This document shows, in pieces, positions 35,011 through 44,091 of a DNA stretch of 64,000 nt. The first letter of the stretch is position 1; each line of letters begins with the position of its first letter. Source of the stretch: Puia dinghuensis (GTDB taxonomy: Bacteria > Bacteroidota > Bacteroidia > Chitinophagales > Chitinophagaceae). Location of the stretch: NCBI RefSeq assembly GCF_014642875.1, contig NZ_BMJC01000004.1, forward strand, positions 850,571 through 914,570, written 5' to 3'. The position numbers were made by a program, and so were the translations under genes. Under the pieces are notes generated by a model. The model saw only the letters and a list, made by a program, of their open reading frames with translations. It ran no database searches and was not told where the DNA came from.

Positions 35011-37971
35011 ATGACATTTACCAGATTCTTCTTCTTACTGCTCCTCGTCGGAGCCATCACCGCGCCGGCGAAGATCGACGCGCAGAACGCCAACTCCAAT
35101 GACAAATATGTCTGGAAACAGGCGACATCGGGTGGCTATACGTACAAGTATGTGACGAACGATCCGTTGCAGACCCGGTTGTATACGTTGTCCAACGGAC
35201 TTACCGTTCTGCTGAGCGCTAACCACAAGGAGCCCCGCGTAGCGGTTCGCATCGCGGTGAGGGCGGGCAGCAATACCGACCCGCGCGATCATACCGGGTT
35301 GGCGCACTATCTCGAACACCTGCTCTTTAAGGGTACGGACCAGTTTGGCTCGTTGGACTGGGCAAAGGAAAAGCCCAATCTCGACAAGATAGATGCGTTG
35401 TACGAACAGTACAATTCGACAAAGGACCCTGCAGCGCGTAAGCTGATCTATCACCGCATCGACAGCGTCTCCGGTCTTGCCTCGCACTATTCCATCGCCA
35501 ATGAATATGACAAGCTGATGGCGGACATCGGCTCACAAGGGAGCAATGCTCATACCTGGGTGGAAGAGACGGTATATGAAGAAGATGTCCCATCCAATGC
35601 CATGGACAAATTCCTCGCCGTACAGGCAGAACGCTTCCGTAATCCCATCTTCAGGCTTTTCCATACCGAACTCGAAGCCGTTTATGAAGAGAAGAATCGT
35701 ACCCTGGACAACGACGGATCAAAGATGCAGGAAGCAACCCAACGCTATCTGTTCCCCACACATAACTATGGCCAGCAGACGACCATCGGGACGATAGAAC
35801 ACCTTAAGAACCCCTCGTTGAAGGCTATCCGCGCTTATTATCATGCATACTATGTTCCCAACAACATGGCCGTGATCATGTCGGGGGATTTTGATTTTGA
35901 CGATCTCATAAAGAAAATAGACAAGTCTTTTGCCTATATGCAGTCGAAGCCGGTGCAGTTGTACAACCCGGCGCCGGAGCGTGACCTGGCGGCCCCCGTG
36001 ACGAAAGACATTTTTGGACCCAGTGCGGAGAACATGCGCATTGCCTATCGTACTCCGGCGGTCGACACCCATGACGCTGTAGTCCTCGATCTTATTTCCA
36101 GCATCTTCTCCAATGGCAAGGCGGGGTTGCTCGACCTCAACCTCAATAAGCAACAGAAAGTGCAGTCTTCGAATGCCGGTTTGCAGCAATACAAGGACTA
36201 TGGGATGCTCATCCTCAACGGGACGCCAAAGCAGGGCCAGACTCTTGAACAGGTACGCGACCTCCTGATGGAGCAGATAGAGAAGCTGAAGAAAGGGGAA
36301 TTTGATGAGAGCCTGATAAAGGCTATCGTTGCCAACGGGAAATTGTCGTTGCTCGAAGGGTTTCAGAAGAACGAAGCGCGCGTCGGGGCACTGATGGAAA
36401 GCTTTATCCAGACGCGGGCAACGAAGTGGGATGAAGACGTAGCCGAACTGGATGAGGAAGCACAGGTGACCAAACAAGAGGTCATCAGGGTGGCAAATAA
36501 GTATATGGGCAACAATTATGTGCTGTTGTACAAACGGAAGGGTGAAGACAAGAGCATCGTAAAGGTGGATAAGCCGCCCATTACCCCGGTGGAGACCAAC
36601 AAGGATAAGCAGTCGGTTTTTCTGAAGAAGATAGAAGCAATGCAGGTGTCGCCGGTGAGCCCGCAATGGCTGGACTTTACGTCCGGCATCGGTCGGGGCA
36701 AGGCTGGCATCGCAGACGTCCTCTATGTCCAGAACAAAGACAACGAACTCTTTCATCTCTACTACCGGCTCGAGATGGGCAATTACAACAATCGCCTGCT
36801 GCCCCTGGCTGCACAATATCTCCAATACCTGGGCACGGCCCAGCATCCGACGGCGGAGATAAGCAAGGCCTTTTATGACATCGCCTGTAACTTCAGCGTC
36901 AACGCTACAAACGAGGTGACGACGATCAGTGTAACGGGGCTGCAGGAGAATTTCAGCAAGGCGGTGACGCTGTTCGAGGATGTGCTGCACAACTGTTTGC
37001 CGGATTCGGTGGCGCTGGCGTCACTGAAGGATAGGCTGATGAAGGCGCGGGCGAATAATAAGCTCAATAAGAATGCGATCATGCAGGGATTGATCAACTA
37101 TGCCCGCTATGGCGCCAAAAATCCTTTCAACACCGTGCTCAGCGCCGACGAGATTGCCGCCATCAAGGCCGAAGACCTCACCGGTATCCTGCATGGGTTG
37201 CTGAACTATCCGCATACTATCATCTATTATGGTCCACTGGCGCAGGATGCCTTTATCTCCTCGATAACTTCCTTGCACTCCTTACCCACTGCATGGGCGC
37301 CTTACCCCGAGAAAGTGAAATACCCCTTTGCAGTGCAGTCGGCCAACCAGGTGTTGTTTGCCAACTATGACATGGTGCAGAGCGAGATCTGCTGGATACA
37401 TAATTCTATCCCCTACGATGTCAATAAGGAGCCTATTGTGGATGTATTCGATAACTATTTTGGCGGCGGCATGGGTTCGGTAGTCTTCCAGACGCTGCGC
37501 GAGTCGAAGGCGCTGGCGTATGCGACGTATGCCACCTATGGCACACCGGCAAAGAAGGAAGACCCTTTCTATATTCTTGCTTATATCGGCTGCCAGGCGG
37601 ATAAAATGAATGATGCCGTCGGCGGGATGAATGCGCTGCTGAACGACCTGCCCACCTCCGACCAGGGTTTTGAGCTCGCGCGGACGAGTGAGAAGAAGGA
37701 TATCGAGACGCAGCGGTTTACGGAGGATGGCATCGTCTTTGCATATCTGGAAGCAAAGCAGAAGGGACTGGATTACGACGAGCGGAAAAATGAATATGAG
37801 ACGCTGGATAAGCTGACCATGAATGATGTGAAGCAATTCCATCAGCAGCAGGTGGCGGGCAAGGCGTATACGTATTGTGTGGTGGCAAGCGAGAAGAAGA
37901 TAAAGGTGGACGATCTGCAAAAGGTGGGAGCGGTGCAGGTGTTAAGCCTGGATCAGATTTTTGGCTATTAA
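35011..37971 (+). CDS. M16-family zinc metallopeptidase (pitrilysin-like, two-lobed)
   Basis: A 986-residue secreted or periplasmic protein with a signal peptide (to ~residue 24). The inverted zinc motif is His99-x-x-Glu102-His103 in HYLEHLLF, and the distal Glu ligand is in ELEAVYEEKNR. The first half is the active M16 lobe pair. The second (from ~residue 560) is the inactive lobe pair with SALAYATYATYG-like segments. Length fits pitrilysin-type enzymes that degrade peptides inside a closed chamber. It is monocistronic, with a strong terminator after the stop. Confidence 0.93.
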   Translation: MTFTRFFFLLLLVGAITAPAKIDAQNANSNDKYVWKQATSGGYTYKYVTNDPLQTRLYTLSNGLTVLLSANHKEPRVAVRIAVRAGSNTDPRDHTGLAHYLEHLLFKGTDQFGSLDWAKEKPNLDKIDALYEQYNSTKDPAARKLIYHRIDSVSGLASHYSIANEYDKLMADIGSQGSNAHTWVEETVYEEDVPSNAMDKFLAVQAERFRNPIFRLFHTELEAVYEEKNRTLDNDGSKMQEATQRYLFPTHNYGQQTTIGTIEHLKNPSLKAIRAYYHAYYVPNNMAVIMSGDFDFDDLIKKIDKSFAYMQSKPVQLYNPAPERDLAAPVTKDIFGPSAENMRIAYRTPAVDTHDAVVLDLISSIFSNGKAGLLDLNLNKQQKVQSSNAGLQQYKDYGMLILNGTPKQGQTLEQVRDLLMEQIEKLKKGEFDESLIKAIVANGKLSLLEGFQKNEARVGALMESFIQTRATKWDEDVAELDEEAQVTKQEVIRVANKYMGNNYVLLYKRKGEDKSIVKVDKPPITPVETNKDKQSVFLKKIEAMQVSPVSPQWLDFTSGIGRGKAGIADVLYVQNKDNELFHLYYRLEMGNYNNRLLPLAAQYLQYLGTAQHPTAEISKAFYDIACNFSVNATNEVTTISVTGLQENFSKAVTLFEDVLHNCLPDSVALASLKDRLMKARANNKLNKNAIMQGLINYARYGAKNPFNTVLSADEIAAIKAEDLTGILHGLLNYPHTIIYYGPLAQDAFISSITSLHSLPTAWAPYPEKVKYPFAVQSANQVLFANYDMVQSEICWIHNSIPYDVNKEPIVDVFDNYFGGGMGSVVFQTLRESKALAYATYATYGTPAKKEDPFYILAYIGCQADKMNDAVGGMNALLNDLPTSDQGFELARTSEKKDIETQRFTEDGIVFAYLEAKQKGLDYDERKNEYETLDKLTMNDVKQFHQQQVAGKAYTYCVVASEKKIKVDDLQKVGAVQVLSLDQIFGY

Positions 37972-38016
37972 ACCGCGAATCGGTTAAAATATTTTCGGGG
38001 CTCATCCGTCTATCAG

Positions 38017-38051
38017 GAAGGGGGCCTCCCGCCCGGGAGGCCCCCTTCGTT
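38017..38051 (+). terminator. Strong rho-independent terminator after the M16 peptidase gene
   Basis: A 14-bp perfect GC-rich stem (38017-38030 with 38035-38048) with a 4-nt loop, followed by GTTT. Confidence 0.8.
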
Positions 38052-38088
38052 TATCACCCATTTTTTCACCGCAAAAAAAGCGAAAAAC

Positions 38089-38484
38089 ATGAACTACGAT
38101 CAGTCATGGGCCGCAAAAGGCCAACACGAGGGCAGGGGACGGCACCTGTACGCCCGAAGCATGGAAAGAGCCGCCGTAAACATTTACCGCACCGACAGCA
38201 GCTTTGAGATGTTGTTGTTTGCGCCGGGTCGCATCAGGGAGCATTTTAACTTGGAGGTCAAAGGAAATCAGCTCGTTATTTCCTACATCCCGCCGGAAGG
38301 CTTCCCCCGACCCGATTGGGTACATCGCGAGTACAGCCGGGGCGGATTTGTCCGCAGCTTTACACTCGATGATTCAGTAGACCCCTCGCTCATCTCGGCT
38401 AAGTACGTAGACGGGGTGTTGGAGGTAACCCTGCCGGTGGTGCCCGGCAAAGAACGGGTATCGCACGCCATACCGATTAGTTAG
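38089..38484 (+). CDS. Hsp20 / alpha-crystallin small heat-shock protein
   Basis: A 131-residue ATP-independent chaperone of the alpha-crystallin family. The domain spans ~28-120: VNIYRTDSSFEMLLFAPG, the central FNLEVKGNQLVISY, and the late strand SAKYVDGVLEVTLPV, which holds the conserved GxLxxxxP-like element. The C-terminal tail ends AIPIS, matching the I-x-I motif used for oligomer assembly. It is monocistronic with its own terminator. Confidence 0.9.
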   Translation: MNYDQSWAAKGQHEGRGRHLYARSMERAAVNIYRTDSSFEMLLFAPGRIREHFNLEVKGNQLVISYIPPEGFPRPDWVHREYSRGGFVRSFTLDDSVDPSLISAKYVDGVLEVTLPVVPGKERVSHAIPIS

Positions 38485-38515
38485 ACAGGAATTAAATCAG
38501 ACAGGAATTGAATGC

Positions 38516-38552
38516 AAAAAGGGGATGACGCTTGTCATTCCCTTTTTATTTT
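38516..38552 (+). terminator. Rho-independent terminator after hsp20
   Basis: A 14-bp stem (38516-38529 with 38534-38547) including one G-T pair, 4-nt loop, followed by ATTTTTT. Confidence 0.85.
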
Positions 38553-38602
38553 TTGGTATTGCCGAAAATGGTATTTTTGCGCCGCAATAAAAACCTAATA
38601 CT

Positions 38603-38896
38603 ATGACACATGAACAGGAAACAAGGATCATTCAGATGATGGATGCCGGGTTCAACAAGATCAACTGCCGATTGGACCAGGCTGAAAAGCGAATGGACCA
38701 GTTTGAAAAGCGATTGGATGGCGTCGAACAACGGATGGAGACCGGGTTCAAACAGATGGAGACCGGGTTCAAAAGGATCAACTCCCAGTTGACCATCATC
38801 GACATGCGGCTGCACCTCATCGAACAACGCCTGCTAAACATCGAGCCCTGGCTACCCATCGACAACAGCCATCTCCGTTACTCTCAAGCAGTTTAA
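38603..38896 (+). CDS. Heptad-repeat coiled-coil protein, hypothetical (97 aa)
   Basis: A small soluble protein dominated by seven-residue repeats from about residue 23 to 78, such as RMDQFEK, RLDGVEQ, METGFKQ and METGFKR. The last two come from an exact-length 21-bp tandem duplication at 38735-38776, so the protein grows by whole heptads. It should form a parallel coiled coil, then ends in a short tail with Pro and Trp. The gene has its own terminator. The function is unknown. Confidence 0.65.
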   Translation: MTHEQETRIIQMMDAGFNKINCRLDQAEKRMDQFEKRLDGVEQRMETGFKQMETGFKRINSQLTIIDMRLHLIEQRLLNIEPWLPIDNSHLRYSQAV

Positions 38897-38940
38897 GCCC
38901 TGGCGGACATTGCCACTGATTTCAACCCAATAATGAGAGA

Positions 38941-38970
38941 ATGCCTGATCGCTCAGGCATTTTTCTTTTT
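38941..38970 (+). terminator. Rho-independent terminator after the coiled-coil gene
   Basis: Stem ATGCCTGA (38941-38948) / TCAGGCAT (38953-38960), 4-nt loop TCGC, then TTTTCTTTTTT. Confidence 0.88.
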
Positions 38971-38981
38971 TCCCGCGACCC

Positions 38982-39851
38982 CTACTTCCCCGTAAAAACC
39001 GCCTTCCGCTTTTCCAAAAAAGCCTTCGCCCCCTCCTTCATATCCGCCGTGCCAAAGCATTCGCCAAAAGCCTCCTGCTCGCGGAGGAAGCCGTTGCGCA
39101 CGAGGGCGCCGTCGTCGGTCCGCATCTCGCCCGCAGACTGCCCGCCAAAGGGATCGGCTTCCCATACGGCGGATGAACCAAAGAAGACGCCGTCCCCGGC
39201 CGCAATGTTGGCACATTCGATGATCCGTGCTACGGCGATGGGGGCCTTTTCGTTGATGATAGATAACAATTCGCGGGTCTTGGTGAGCAATTCGTTGGGT
39301 TCGGTGACGATATAATTCACAAGCCCCATGGTATGCGCTTCCGTGGCGTCGACCATCCGCGCGGAGAGCATGATCTCGATAGCCCGGCCCTTGCCGACAA
39401 GCTGTACCAACCGTTGGGTTCCACCATAACCGGGGATCAGCCCGAGATTGACTTCGGGTTGGCCGAAGCGGGCATTGGTGGTGCAAAGACGGAAGTGACA
39501 GGCCATGGCTAGTTCGAGCCCGCCGCCCAGGGCAAAGCCGTTGATGGCAGCGGCGATGGGTTTGGGACAGGAGGCGATGCGAAAGAAGATGTCGTGGCCT
39601 TTGGCGGAGAGCGCCTGGCCCTGTTCTTTTGTAAGACCGAGAAACTCGGAGATGTCGGCGCCGGCGACAAACGCCTTCGGGCCGGCGCCGGTGATGATAG
39701 CGCTGCGGATATCTTCGTTTTTATAGATCTCTCCCACGACTTCGCCGAGATCGTTCATGACGTCCTTATTGATCGCATTCAGTTTGTCGGGACGATTTAT
39801 CGTGACCGTTAGGATTCCATCGGTGAGGTCGGTGTGTAAGGTTTTATACAT
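38982..39851 (-). CDS. Enoyl-CoA hydratase/isomerase (crotonase) with an unusual insertion
   Basis: A 289-residue crotonase-fold enzyme acting on acyl-CoA thioesters. The oxyanion-hole segments KAFVAGADISEF and NGFALGGG are present, and both catalytic glutamates are kept: Glu113 in GGGLELAMAC and Glu133 in FGQPEVNLGLIPGYGG. A segment of roughly 25-35 residues (about 221-257), starting VFFGSSAVWEADP, is absent from typical ~260-residue relatives and precedes the normal C-terminus AFGECFGTADMKEG. It forms an operon with the B12-binding gene and gltX (gaps of 12 and 10 bp). Confidence 0.85.
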   Translation of the reverse strand: MYKTLHTDLTDGILTVTINRPDKLNAINKDVMNDLGEVVGEIYKNEDIRSAIITGAGPKAFVAGADISEFLGLTKEQGQALSAKGHDIFFRIASCPKPIAAAINGFALGGGLELAMACHFRLCTTNARFGQPEVNLGLIPGYGGTQRLVQLVGKGRAIEIMLSARMVDATEAHTMGLVNYIVTEPNELLTKTRELLSIINEKAPIAVARIIECANIAAGDGVFFGSSAVWEADPFGGQSAGEMRTDDGALVRNGFLREQEAFGECFGTADMKEGAKAFLEKRKAVFTGK

Positions 39852-39863
39852 AAATGAAGTGGT

Positions 39864-40283
39864 TTAAAAATCCCGGTGGGCGCGAACCCAGTTGCGTATA
39901 TAGTCGGCGATGTCGCTGGTTGGAGTGCCGGGCGGGAACAGCTCGCCGACACCCATAGCCTGAAGTTTCTCGCGGTCTTCGTCGGGGATGATGCCGCCGC
40001 CGGTGAGCAGGACGTCATCCATTCCCTTTTCTTTCATTAGCGCAATGATCTTGGGGAAGACGGTCATATGGGCGCCGCTGAGGATGCTGATACCGATAGC
40101 ATCGACGTCTTCCTGCAGCGCAGCGTTGACGACCATCTCCGGTGTCTGGCGCAGACCGGTATAGATGACTTCCATACCGGCGTCGCGGAGGGCGGTGGCG
40201 ATGATCCTCGCTCCGCGATCGTGGCCATCGAGGCCTACTTTGCCGACGAGGACGCGTATGGGACGATCACTGGCGTTGTGCAT
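39864..40283 (-). CDS. Stand-alone cobalamin-binding domain protein (methylmalonyl-CoA mutase type)
   Basis: A 139-residue protein matching the B12-binding C-terminal domain of methylmalonyl-CoA mutase and its relatives. The DxHxxG motif is present as DGHDRG, whose His replaces the cobalt lower ligand, followed by [15 protein letters not shown] and [11 protein letters not shown]. It must partner a separate catalytic subunit, which is not in the window. Its operon mate is an enoyl-CoA hydratase-like gene, pointing to acyl-CoA metabolism, and methylmalonyl-CoA epimerase lies at 11740. Confidence 0.9.
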   Translation of the reverse strand: MHNASDRPIRVLVGKVGLDGHDRGARIIATALRDAGMEVIYTGLRQTPEMVVNAALQEDVDAIGISILSGAHMTVFPKIIALMKEKGMDDVLLTGGGIIPDEDREKLQAMGVGELFPPGTPTSDIADYIRNWVRAHRDF

Positions 40284-40293
40284 GCAATTCGTG

Positions 40294-41982
40294 TTAGGGC
40301 GTAAAGTTAAGGAGTTGTATCGTATGACGGATGCGCCGGATGGTCTCGTCTTTGCCGATCAAGGCGATAATATCGAACACATGCGGGCCGAACTTTCCAC
40401 CGACCAGCATGATACGCAGGGGCATCAGCAGCTCGCCGGGCTTTATTGCCTTGGCGGCCGCCATTTCCTTGAATTCTGCCTCGAGGGCATGTGCCACGAG
40501 GTTGGGTGCAAGCTCCAGCTGCTGGATGAATTCGGCGAAGAAGAGGCCCTTGGCTTCGTTCCACTTTGGTTTGACGGCATCCAGATCGATGGTCGCAGGT
40601 GGTTGGAAGAAGAACGCCGCCTGCGGGATGAATTCGGGAAGGAGGGTGCAGCGGTCCTTGACAAGATCGAGCACGCGCTCAAAGCGATTGGGCGCGGGAG
40701 GCGGCGGGATGAGACCGGCTTCGAGGGCGGCCAGGTCGAGTAGGGGGGCGCCACTGATATCGGTTATCGTTTCCGGCACCAGCGGGGTGACGGGCGGCAG
40801 CGGGATCTCGGTTTCGGCCGGGCGTAGAAGATCGTGTGCAGGAATCGGGATGCCTTTTTCGGCAAAGAGGGCAGCGACCTGCGGGGCATAGGCAGATGCG
40901 GGCAGTCGCTTTATCCATTCGTGGTTGAACCACTTCGCCTTTTCAAAGTCGAACTTGGCGCCGCCTTTATGGACACGGTCCATAGAGAATTTTGCTACGA
41001 GTTCTTCGCGTGTAAAGATCTCCTGCCCGGAGCCGTCATTCCAGCCCAGAAGAGCCAGGAGGTTGACAAAGGCCTGGGGCAGAAATCCCGTTTCGCGGAA
41101 GCCTGTTGCGGGTTCACCGGTGCGGGGGTCGGTCCAGTTCATCGCAAAGACGGGGAAGCCCAGGCGATCGCCATCACGCTTGCTCAATTTCCCGTTGCCA
41201 TCGGGCTTCAGGATGAGGGGCAAGTGGGCCCACTGGGGCATCTTGTCTTCGCCAAAGAGATAGCGCCAGAGCAGGATGTGTACCGGAGCGCTGGGCAGCC
41301 ATTCTTCGCCGCGAAAGGCATGGGATATCTCCATCAGGTGATCGTCGACGACAACGGCTAAATGATAAGTGGGCATGCCATCGGCTTTGAGCAATACTTT
41401 GTCATCGACACCGGTGGTAGAAAAGGTCACCTCACCACGGATCATATCTGTAAAGGTGACCTCTTCGTCGGGTTCGAGTTTTATGCGGATGACATAGGGG
41501 GTACCGTCAGCCAGGAGGCGCTGGGTCTCGGCCGGGTCGAGCTGGAGGGAGTTACGCATTTTCTTGCGCAGCGTATGATTATATTGGGGCGAAGGATTAT
41601 CCGCCGTCTTATATTTCTCGCGCATGGCCTCGAGCTCTTCGGGCGTGTCGAAGGCGTAGTAGGCGTGGCCATGTTCGACGAGTTGCCGGGCGTATTTTTC
41701 ATAGATGCCCCGGGCCTTGCGTTCGCTCTGACGGTAGGGGCCATATGCGCCGCCTTTATGGGGGCCTTCGTCGGGTTCGAGGCCGCACCATCTGAGACTT
41801 TCGATAATGTATTCCTCGGCCCCGGGAACATACCGCCCCTGATCTGTATCTTCAATGCGCAAGATGAAGTCGCCGCCGTGGCGTCTGGCGAACAGGTAGT
41901 TGTAAAGGACGGTCCGGACGCCGCCTAGGTGTAAACCCCCGGTGGGACTGGGGGCAAAGCGTACTCTGACTTTTTTGCTCAT
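40294..41982 (-). CDS. gltX: Glutamyl-tRNA synthetase
   Basis: A 562-residue class I aminoacyl-tRNA synthetase that charges tRNA-Glu. The HIGH-type motif is [11 protein letters not shown] and the KMSKS-type motif is KLSKRDG. It is longer than the ~470-residue enterobacterial enzyme because of an expanded anticodon-binding region rich in Pro. First gene of the operon gltX / B12-binding / enoyl-CoA hydratase. A TAACTTTG box (41997-41990, minus strand) ends only 7 bp before its ATG. Confidence 0.95.
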   Translation of the reverse strand: MSKKVRVRFAPSPTGGLHLGGVRTVLYNYLFARRHGGDFILRIEDTDQGRYVPGAEEYIIESLRWCGLEPDEGPHKGGAYGPYRQSERKARGIYEKYARQLVEHGHAYYAFDTPEELEAMREKYKTADNPSPQYNHTLRKKMRNSLQLDPAETQRLLADGTPYVIRIKLEPDEEVTFTDMIRGEVTFSTTGVDDKVLLKADGMPTYHLAVVVDDHLMEISHAFRGEEWLPSAPVHILLWRYLFGEDKMPQWAHLPLILKPDGNGKLSKRDGDRLGFPVFAMNWTDPRTGEPATGFRETGFLPQAFVNLLALLGWNDGSGQEIFTREELVAKFSMDRVHKGGAKFDFEKAKWFNHEWIKRLPASAYAPQVAALFAEKGIPIPAHDLLRPAETEIPLPPVTPLVPETITDISGAPLLDLAALEAGLIPPPPAPNRFERVLDLVKDRCTLLPEFIPQAAFFFQPPATIDLDAVKPKWNEAKGLFFAEFIQQLELAPNLVAHALEAEFKEMAAAKAIKPGELLMPLRIMLVGGKFGPHVFDIIALIGKDETIRRIRHTIQLLNFTP

Positions 41983-41989
41983 AAGATGC

Positions 41990-41997
41990 CAAAGTTA
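41990..41997 (-). promoter_or_regulatory. -7 box of the gltX promoter, very close to the start codon
   Basis: TAACTTTG on the minus strand fits TAnnTTTG; the next 7 bases lead to the ATG at 41982, so the message would have almost no leader. No well-spaced upstream TTG was found, so this is tentative. Confidence 0.4.
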
Positions 41998-42063
41998 CGA
42001 CTTGCAGCTCCAATAATATCATTGGTTCTAACGTTATATAAGGTTACCATAAAACGTCCGATC

Positions 42064-43005
42064 GTGAAATTTTTGCTCACTTTTTGCCTGCTGTTTTCCC
42101 TCTTGTCGGCCACCGCACAGATTACATATGACCAGGTTTTCGTAGATTATGACAGCGCATGGCAATTCAAAAATTTAAAGATCATCCCCATCCGGCGCAA
42201 GGCTGGGGGCGGAATGATGCACCCGGGGATGGTAACGCTCAACCAGGCATTGAGCAAGGGGCTGGTGACGGTGACCGAACGCGGGACTACGTCCTTTGAG
42301 AATGTCCACTGGCTGCGATTTAACACGCATACGGACAAGTCGGTGTACATCTCCGGGGGCGAGATCATCTCCGGTGGCAGGCAAGACCGGATGATCGTCC
42401 GCGATACGATTTTGAAGCCCTCGACAAAAGACCAGTATGTGCCGGTGATGTGTGTGGAAGAAGGGCGCTGGAGTGAGAAAGAGAAGAAATTCGGGTATGG
42501 TAATTTTGCCAATCCGCATTTGCGGAAGGTGCTGGATTCCACCGGTAACCAGGTGTCTATCTGGCGCGAAGTAGACCGGCAGCTGCAGGCAGGCGCCTTC
42601 AAGAACAAGAGCCTGGCCTATTTGTCGCGATTTGAGGATAAGAAGTACCTCGCCGCACACGATGAATACTTCCGGTTCTTTATGAACAAATTTGCAAAGA
42701 CGGATAGCAATGTAGTAGGTTTTGTCGCCATAACAGGAGACAAGATCATCGGTACGGATGTTTTTGACGGCACCGATCTTTTTTATCCGCAGCTTGACCC
42801 GCTGTTGCATGGATATGTCGACGATGCGATGGAGTCGGGGTCGCCAGTGACGTTGAAGAATGCACCGGTGAAGAAATACATGGATAAATTGTTGAAGGAT
42901 CAGCAGAGCCAGGAAAATTTTGTGAAGGATAAGGGAAAGATATTCCGTGAGGATGGGCGGGTGATACATGTGAATACGTATACGAAGGAGACACCGGTGC
43001 AGTGA
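42064..43005 (+). CDS. Secreted DUF6569 / ARPP-1-type domain protein
   Basis: About 313 residues from GTG at 42064, chosen because it gives a clean signal peptide MKFLLTFCLLFSLLSATAQ; an ATG at 41986 would add 26 residues and overlap the gltX promoter. The domain includes LKIIPIRRKAGGG, VHWLRFNTHTDKSVYISGGE and FVAITGDKIIGTDVF, the pattern of the ARPP-1/DUF6569 family seen as surface or periplasmic proteins in Bacteroidota. No biochemical role is known. Confidence 0.7.
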   Translation: MKFLLTFCLLFSLLSATAQITYDQVFVDYDSAWQFKNLKIIPIRRKAGGGMMHPGMVTLNQALSKGLVTVTERGTTSFENVHWLRFNTHTDKSVYISGGEIISGGRQDRMIVRDTILKPSTKDQYVPVMCVEEGRWSEKEKKFGYGNFANPHLRKVLDSTGNQVSIWREVDRQLQAGAFKNKSLAYLSRFEDKKYLAAHDEYFRFFMNKFAKTDSNVVGFVAITGDKIIGTDVFDGTDLFYPQLDPLLHGYVDDAMESGSPVTLKNAPVKKYMDKLLKDQQSQENFVKDKGKIFREDGRVIHVNTYTKETPVQ

Positions 43006-43067
43006 TGGGCCCGCCGCGGACCACCCGGAATACGCCAGTGCCATAAAATGCGCTATCTTGCTGTCGT

Positions 43068-43706
43068 ATGTTCTACCTGGTACGAACGCCCTGGTGGCTG
43101 AAGAAGATCTATTCGCGTCTCATCTGGAGCATTCCCGTAAAAGAGAAGGTGCTTTATCTGACTTTTGATGACGGTCCTCATCCGGTGGCCACACCGTTGG
43201 TGCTGGAGCAATTGAAGAAGTACGGGGCCCGTGCCACTTTCTTTTGCATTGGGAAGAACGTAGAAGAATATCCGCAGATATATCGCAGGGTGCTGCTGGA
43301 AGGACACCGCGTAGGCAACCACACGCAGAACCATCTCAACGGGTGGAAGACGGACGACCGGAAATACCTCGAGAATATCCGTGATGCTGCGCGGCTGATA
43401 GACTCCGATCTCTTTCGTCCGCCCTATGGCCGCATAGGGGTTTTACAATCCGCGCTGCTGCGGCAGGCGCCGCTGAATTATAAGATCGTGATGTGGGAAG
43501 TGCTTAGCGCCGATTTTGACACGGCGTTGGTGGCGGAGCGTTGTGCACGTCATGTGATTCGCAATGCGCGGCCCGGATCGATCGTCGTCTTTCATGACAG
43601 CGAGAAGGCGTTGCCGCGACTTAGTGAGGCGCTGCCGATGGTGTTGGAACATTTTTCAAAAGAAGGCTATCGGTTTGAGGCGATACCGGTACGGCTATAC
43701 GAGTGA
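43068..43706 (+). CDS. Polysaccharide deacetylase (carbohydrate esterase 4 fold)
   Basis: A 212-residue NodB-homology enzyme that removes N- or O-acetyl groups from polysaccharides such as peptidoglycan or chitin-like chains. The motif TFDDGP holds the catalytic-base and metal Asp (34/35); metal-binding His84 and His88 are in GNHTQNH; RPPYGRIG is motif 3, and VVFHDSEKA carries the late His. No clear signal peptide, but the N-terminus (FYLVRTPWWLKKIYSRL) may associate with the membrane. A strong terminator follows. Confidence 0.9.
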   Translation: MFYLVRTPWWLKKIYSRLIWSIPVKEKVLYLTFDDGPHPVATPLVLEQLKKYGARATFFCIGKNVEEYPQIYRRVLLEGHRVGNHTQNHLNGWKTDDRKYLENIRDAARLIDSDLFRPPYGRIGVLQSALLRQAPLNYKIVMWEVLSADFDTALVAERCARHVIRNARPGSIVVFHDSEKALPRLSEALPMVLEHFSKEGYRFEAIPVRLYE

Positions 43707-43788
43707 GGGATGAAAATCGGCCGGGATGTGACTGGATTTTCCCGAAGTGGGAATGAAATGAGAGGACTGGTTTTTGCGAAAAATAATT

Positions 43789-43818
43789 GGGCCTGGGTAG
43801 ACACCCTGGCCCGTTTTT
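43789..43818 (+). terminator. Rho-independent terminator after the deacetylase gene
   Basis: Stem GGGCC-T-GGGT / ACCC-T-GGCCC (43789-43798 with 43803-43812) with a single T-T mismatch, 4-nt loop, then five T. The remaining 270 bp to the tatD start show no gene. Confidence 0.8.
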
Positions 43819-44091
43819 AATCCGTACCCTATGAAAACTGGTTTAAAGGTAAATCTTTTTTTTATTTATGCAAAGTAATTTAGTCAGTCGGGCCTGACGA
43901 ATCTTCTGGAACCCCGTTTCCCGCCGCTATTTTCGCCGCTGGTGTGCTGTCTTTTTTCGCCGCTTGTAATCCGCGTCCAATCACTGTTCCGGCCTTTCCG
44001 GGGGGGTGACAGGAAAAGGGCGTTTTGTAAAATGATGGCTGGTCGATCATGGGTTTTGGGGATATTTGTGCTCAGGATGGATCAATTCACT

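Noticed and set aside
35719..36990. A 423-codon minus-strand ORF opposite the M16 peptidase
   Set aside because: Shadow of a well-supported peptidase gene; no motif, no plausible start.
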